Positions 59,229-64,000 of a stretch of 64,000 nt of DNA are shown piece by piece. The stretch lies in contig WUJK01000002.1 of assembly GCA_011317545.1 (NCBI GenBank), positions 2,046,001 to 2,110,000 of the forward strand, written 5' to 3'. The notes beneath the pieces were generated by a model that was given only the letters and a program-made list of their open reading frames with translations, was not told the DNA's origin and made no database searches. Position 1 is the first letter of the stretch. Each line of letters starts with the position of its first letter. The DNA is from Coniella vitis (lineage: Eukaryota; Ascomycota; Sordariomycetes; Diaporthales; Schizoparmaceae). Made by a program: the position numbers and the translations under genes.

Positions 59229-60429
59229 ATGCCCGCCCGCACGCTGCCTACGTTTACCGCCGTCGAGGTCGAGGCTCACAACACGTCCACGGACTGCTAT
59301 GTTACTGTGGGCGACAACGTTTACGATGTTAGCGACTTTGTCGAAGCCCATCCCGGCGGACCCGAACTCGTTCTCGAGTATGCTGGCAAGGACATTACAG
59401 CCATTCTAAAGGACGAAGTTTCGCACACGCACTCCGAATCGGCGTACGAGATCCTTGAAGAATCCCTCGTTGGGTTCCTTGTCAAAGAAAAATCCACACA
59501 CGGGGTGGCAAAGGAAGCCAACGGCGGCGCGCTTGCGAATGGCAACGGCACTGCCAGTGGTGACGGCAAATGGGTCCACCCTCGAACGGGCATGTCGACC
59601 GCTGAGGATCTAAACAAAGAGACGGACGCTTCAGAAGACTTCAAGAAGCACAAGTTTCTCGATCTCAACAAGCCGCTCTTCACCCAAGTCTGGTTTGGCG
59701 GCTTTAGCAAAGAGTTTTACCTCGATCAAGTACACCGACCGAGACACTACAAAGGCGGCGAATCTGCGCCATTCTTTGGCAACTTCTTGGAACCCCTGAG
59801 CAAGACGCCATGGTGGGCTGTGCCAACCGTATGGTGGCCTGTCATTGCGTACGGCACCTATCTAGCCTCCAAGGGCTTCGACAACCACGTCCACCAGCTT
59901 CTTTACTCTTTACTGGGTTTGTCGCTTTGGACACTGGTTGAATACCTGCTCCACCGGTTCTTGTTCCACCTGGACTAGTACGTTGTTTGTCCCTACTCTC
60001 TTGTATGTTGCTTACTGACCATCGTACAACAGCTACCTCCCTGATAATCGCGTTGGCATTACTTTGCATTTCACACTGCATGGTGTGCATCACTATCTTC
60101 CCATGGACAAGTACCGTCTGGTAATGCCGCCAGCTTTGTTCCTCGTACTGGCATACCCATTCTATCATCTCGCACTCAGCGTCTTTTACTGGGACTGGCA
60201 TGTGGCCATGGCTGTATATGCTGGCGGTGTCTTTGGTTACACCTGCTATGACATGACACACTACTTCTTGCATCATCGCACTTTGCCCCAGTACTACCAG
60301 ACACTCAAGAAGCATCATCTGGAGCACCACTTCCTCGACTACGAGAACGGCTTCGGCGTGTCAAACAAGTTCTGGGACATGGTGTTTGGCACCGAAATCA
60401 GCCGCCCTACGCCCATAAAGACAAAATAA
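59229..60429 (+). CDS. scs7: sphingolipid fatty acid 2-hydroxylase (Scs7/FA2H)
   Basis: This ER enzyme adds the 2-hydroxyl group to the N-acyl chain of ceramides. Two exons, 59229-59977 and 60033-60429, give 381 residues, the family length. A cytochrome b5 domain fills about 8-90, with the haem motif HPGG at 41-44 and the second haem histidine likely in SHTHSESA. A Gly/Asn linker follows, then a four-helix membrane domain of the fatty-acid hydroxylase superfamily. Its di-iron histidine clusters are complete: HRFLFH, HGVHHYLPMD, HYFLHH and HHLEHH. The WFGGFSKEFYLDQVHRPRHY block is typical of fungal Scs7. The intron (GTACGT, CAG) falls just after the first histidine cluster. The ATG at 59229 has a good context (CAAG before ATG). 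Confidence 0.96.
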
Positions 60430-60945
60430 GGAGGTGGAACTTGGTAGAAATGTTACGGAAACGAAGACAATTGCTTGTGATGCACACCATGGTGCTACGG
60501 TATTTGACGGCTTACGAGAATTGTAGAGGATACGCAAATACTTACCAGGTAATCGAGGCTCAGCGTGACTGACCGCAGACAGTACTTAATAATTAACTGA
60601 AATATTCCACCTACACATGAATGAGGAACGCGCTCAGCAATGCCATTTAGGCACCACAACCGAAAGAAGAACCCAACGCGACGGGCCTTGCACAGCCTCG
60701 TTGGCCAGAAAGCCCCTTTTCCCTTGCCTTCCCAAACCACAGCGTATCGTGCACGGACCACCCTCACGCTACATAGTATACGCTTTGCATGTTGAAATCT
60801 CGGGAAGCCCCACTGCTTTGCTCTTACTCAAAACATCACCGTATCACCACCCAGCTGACTCCCCAGCGCAACACCATCCGACACGTCCATCACGCATTTC
60901 TTTTTCTCACAAGAACCTTTTGTAGCTCCCAAACCCTCCTTCAAG
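60430..60945. other. tandem intergenic, scs7 to RBM39-like gene
   Basis: This 516 bp spacer contains one TACATAGTA motif (60770-60778), about 170 bp before the next start codon. Nothing else is supported. Confidence 0.55.
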
Positions 60946-62854
60946 ATGGCTTTATACGATGTCGAGGCGTTGTTAGACTCGACCGCAACGCAGGACGAGA
61001 AGATGGAGGATGCACCCGCAGCACAGCCAACCCCGACCGCAAACGGCGACGATCAACGTAAAGCCAACGGCAAGGACGATGCCACCAGCGGCCGCAGCCG
61101 TGAGAGGGACCGCGACAGGGATCGTAGCCGCGACCGAAAACGCCGCGATAGAGACCGTGATCGTAGTCGGGACCGCTATTCGAGCCGCCGCGGCACCCCT
61201 GACTCGGAGCGTACGCCACGCAGCGAGGCTGGCAGCCACAGAAGCAGCAGGCGCCGTAGCAGGAGTCGTGGAGAAGATCGACACTCGCGTCGCAACAACC
61301 GAGATGGCGATTACTACCGTGCTGGACGGGGCGGTGGCCGCTCGCGATCGAGGTCGCCTGGCGGCCGGTACTACCGTCCGCGTGACGATCGTCGCGACTA
61401 CCGTGATCGCAGAGACCGTAGGGACGATGACCGGGATGCGCCTCGTCGCGGTGGTAGGACGCCTCGTGCGGACAGGGACCGAGACGAGCCCACGCCTGCG
61501 CAGCTTACAGAAGACGAAAGAGACCGGAGAACCGTGTTTGTGCAACAGCTTGCTGCTCGGTTGCGAACAAAGGAGCTGAAAGAATTCTTTGAAAAGGTTG
61601 GCCCCGTGTCCGAAGCCCAGATCGTTAAAGATAGGGTTAGCAATAGATCGAAGGGGTACGTGCAGTCTACTTGTATATCATACTTCACAAATTTACTGAC
61701 TCTGGATAGTGTCGGTTATGTTGAATTCAAGAACGAGGATTCTGTCGCTGCAGCGCTACAGCTTACCGGTCAAAAGCTCCTAGGTATCCCTGTTATCGTC
61801 CAGCTTACCGAAGCTGAAAAGAACCGTCAAGTGCGCGAATCTGGTGGTTCCGGCGGCCACCCCAACTCAATTCCCTTTCATCGTCTGTACGTTGGCAACA
61901 TCCATTTCAGCATCACCGAGCAGGATCTGCAGAACGTCTTTGAGCCCTTTGGTGAGCTCGAATTTGTCCAGCTGCAGAAAGATGACACAGGTCGTAGCCG
62001 TGGCTACGGATTTGTCCAGTGAGTACCATGTCCTTTTTCAATAGCTTTATACGTACTAAAGTAAATACAGATTCCGGGACGCAGGCCAGGCCCGCGAAGC
62101 ACTTGAGAAGATGAACGGGTTTGATCTTGCCGGTCGTCCCATTCGAGTTGGACTTGGAAATGACAAGTTTACCCCAGAATCCACTGCCAATCTTTTGCAG
62201 AGATTCCAGGGCCAAAACCAACAGTACCAGGGATCCGCCTTTTCGGGCGCTGGTGGACGTGGCGCTCCATCTTCCAACTTTGACCGTGCTGGTGCTCGCG
62301 ATGGCGACAAGGGCGGCGGCGCAAGTGCCTTGGACGACACTGATGTTGCTGGCGTCAACTTTAACAACTACAGCCGAGATGCTCTCATGAGGAAACTTGC
62401 AAGAACTGATGAGCCTCCAGCTGCTGCTGTCGAGCGACAGGTTGTAAAGCCCAAGGCAGAGCCGCCCAAGCCACTTCCTGTGACCAACAACATGGCTAGC
62501 CGCTGTGTTGTCTTGCACAACATGTTTGACCCTGACGAGTACGTTCTTACACCCACCTCACCAAATAAACCAAGTAGCTAATCATGCAACAGAGAGGAGG
62601 GAGACAACTGGGTCAAGGAGCTTGAAGACGACGTGCGTGATGAGGCCGAAGCCAAGTACGGCCACGTCGTTCACATTTCTGTCGATCCAAACTCCAAGGG
62701 TGACATCTACCTCAAGTTTGACAAGATTTCTGGAGGCGAAAACGCCATCAAGGGTCTCAACGGTCGCTACTTTGGCGGCAGGATGATTACTGCTGCGCCT
62801 GTTGTTGATGCTGTCTATGCCAGTCTTTTCCGAGCAAACTCCAAGGCTTTCTAG
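60946..62854 (+). CDS. RBM39/U2AF65-like splicing factor (three RRMs)
   Basis: This is a nuclear RNA-binding protein of the RBM39 (CAPER-alpha)/fission-yeast Rsd1 family that helps recognise 3' splice sites. Four exons (60946-61655, 61710-62018, 62071-62538, 62593-62854) give 582 residues. After an acidic start comes an Arg/Asp/Ser-rich RS domain (about 48-185). RRM1 starts at RTVFVQQLAARLRT, RRM2 at RLYVGNIHFSITE with RNP1 RSRGYGFVQF, and the C-terminal UHM-type RRM starts at RCVVLHNMFDPDE and keeps the Arg-x-Phe motif (RYF) that binds tryptophan ligands in SF1, SF3B1 or U2AF65. All three introns are short (52-54 bp) and in the same phase, after the second base of a codon. Confidence 0.94.
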
Positions 62855-64000
62855 ACGCTAATTGGGATGTGTTCAAGTCACCCTCTAGGCTTTCTCAAGA
62901 TCGGTAAGAGAAAGCATAGCGAGTCGGCCATTGATGCGGTACTGATGGCTGCAAGATACGGTACCCTTTTCTGACAACAGTCGGTATCCAGAGGCGCATT
63001 CCGTCACTTCCACAAACACATACACACAGAGACACGCACACACACTCATACGCACGCACGTACGCAAGTGTTATTCAACATCAACGTCAAAATGGCTACC
63101 CACCGTCAAAACAAACAATTTCGCCGTCATGGTCATACGAAATTTTTTACCAATGGAAATTCAAACGGCAAAGGCTGGTTATTTCCCGAATTCGAAGCAC
63201 CACCCACTGACGGGAGAAAGTTACAGATCACCATCACTGGACTGGTAACGCAAGATACACACCATAAAGTCGTCTCACTGATTTTCTTAGTTTATACATC
63301 CGGCGTTTGGCATAACTACCTCGCATCATTCACGTTTCCCGTCTCTGGAGGGCACAAAAACAGGCTCATCGAGGAACCAAGGGAAATGCCACAACAAGCT
63401 GATGATAATTATACTTAGGACACGCAAACCCTCACTGTAACACCTTTCACTTGTCGATTTTGATGAGTCACCATCGATAGGCATTCTTTTAGTTGTTTTC
63501 AATGGAATTTGAACTTTTCTTACTGGACATAACTCTTTGTGATTTCCATACTGGTACAGTCAAGTTGAATTCTGCTCATATGGTTTCTCATCCTTTATTT
63601 TTGGATGCAATCCATCTAACCCATGAGCACAGCTTCACAACAGCTACTTCATATATGTGTACAAGATGTATCAATGCACTTGTCTCCACGAATCTACAGT
63701 CACAAACCAGGTACAGTCTTGTGCTTACTACCCCTGTTCATTTCTTTGGAACAGGTGCGTTTATTGCCTGCCTACCTTCTATACTTTGGAATCACTCTTT
63801 TGCTTGGACTGCAGATTTCGAGTACTGTGTCGACTGCTAGCACAATGGCGCCTAAATATCAAGTGATCCATGAGATTATAACAGCAAAGTGACGCAGAAA
63901 TCAAGTCTGATTTTGCCCAGGAGGAAAATGTCATTCTCAGACTGTTCATCCAAATCCTGATCAAGGTTATCAGTTCCCGTCCATCCATCAAAGAAAGAGT
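62855..64000. other. right-end region, doubtful small ORFs
   Basis: After the splicing-factor gene come a CA-rich microsatellite (about 63011-63069) and an AT-richer stretch. Two plus-strand ATG frames exist: 63092-63418 (108 codons) and 63502-63840 (112 codons). Neither resembles a known protein, and no splice pair clearly joins them. They may be chance frames or exons of an unrecognised gene running off the window. Confidence 0.4.
63011..63069 (+). repeat. CA-rich microsatellite
   Basis: Imperfect CA repeats interrupted by GA, TA and CG steps lie in the 3' flank of the splicing-factor gene. Confidence 0.75.

Noticed and set aside
1..64000. CRISPR arrays, rRNA genes or intact transposons
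   Set aside because: No regularly spaced repeats, rRNA-like blocks, transposase/reverse-transcriptase motifs or long terminal repeats were seen.

Overview
The window is nuclear DNA from a filamentous ascomycete, most likely a sordariomycete and probably Hypocreales. The evidence is short introns (about 50-90 bp) with GTAAGT/GTGAGT-type donors and CAG/TAG acceptors, compact genes on both strands, and a gene set typical of such fungi: a het-c homologue, a ~396-residue OMP decarboxylase with a long low-complexity insert, a reductive iron-uptake pair, and dynactin p150 with an N-terminal CAP-Gly domain. I cannot name a genus from the sequence alone.

Layout. Positions 1-9439 hold no gene I can support. 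From 9.4 to 33.8 kb lies a housekeeping block: Arp2/3 subunit p16 (+), a mitochondrial NDUFAF5-like methyltransferase (-), AP-2 alpha adaptin (+), the PLP-homeostasis protein PLPBP/YggS (-), an EamA-type transporter (+), RuvB-like ATPase 1 (+), a long HMG-box transcription factor (+) and dynactin p150Glued (+). From 34.0 to 39.6 kb is a divergent iron-uptake pair, the permease Ftr1 (-) and the multicopper ferroxidase Fet3 (+), sharing a ~1.7 kb promoter that carries an exact match to the ATCTGATAA site of fungal iron-sensing GATA repressors. A small secreted eight-cysteine protein (-) and phosphatidylinositol synthase (-) follow.

A 5.15 kb gene desert (43.0-48.2 kb) separates PI synthase from OMP decarboxylase (+). 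After it come a BTB/POZ-like protein (-), a mitochondrial PP2C phosphatase of the Ptc6 type (+), HET-C (-), the sphingolipid fatty-acid 2-hydroxylase Scs7 (+) and an RBM39/U2AF65-like splicing factor (+). The last 1.1 kb holds only doubtful small ORFs.

For every multi-exon gene, exon junctions were placed by hand so that reading frame and family alignment are kept; all predicted coding lengths are whole numbers of codons.

The most unusual signal is not a gene. The 9-mer TACTATGTA (or its complement TACATAGTA) occurs at least 25 times, always outside the coding and intronic sequence of the models, against about 0.5 expected for a random 9-mer counted on both strands. Eight copies extend to GTACTATGTAC. 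A second palindrome, TACCTAGGTA, occurs four times, also only between genes. No tRNA, rRNA, CRISPR array or recognisable transposon was found.
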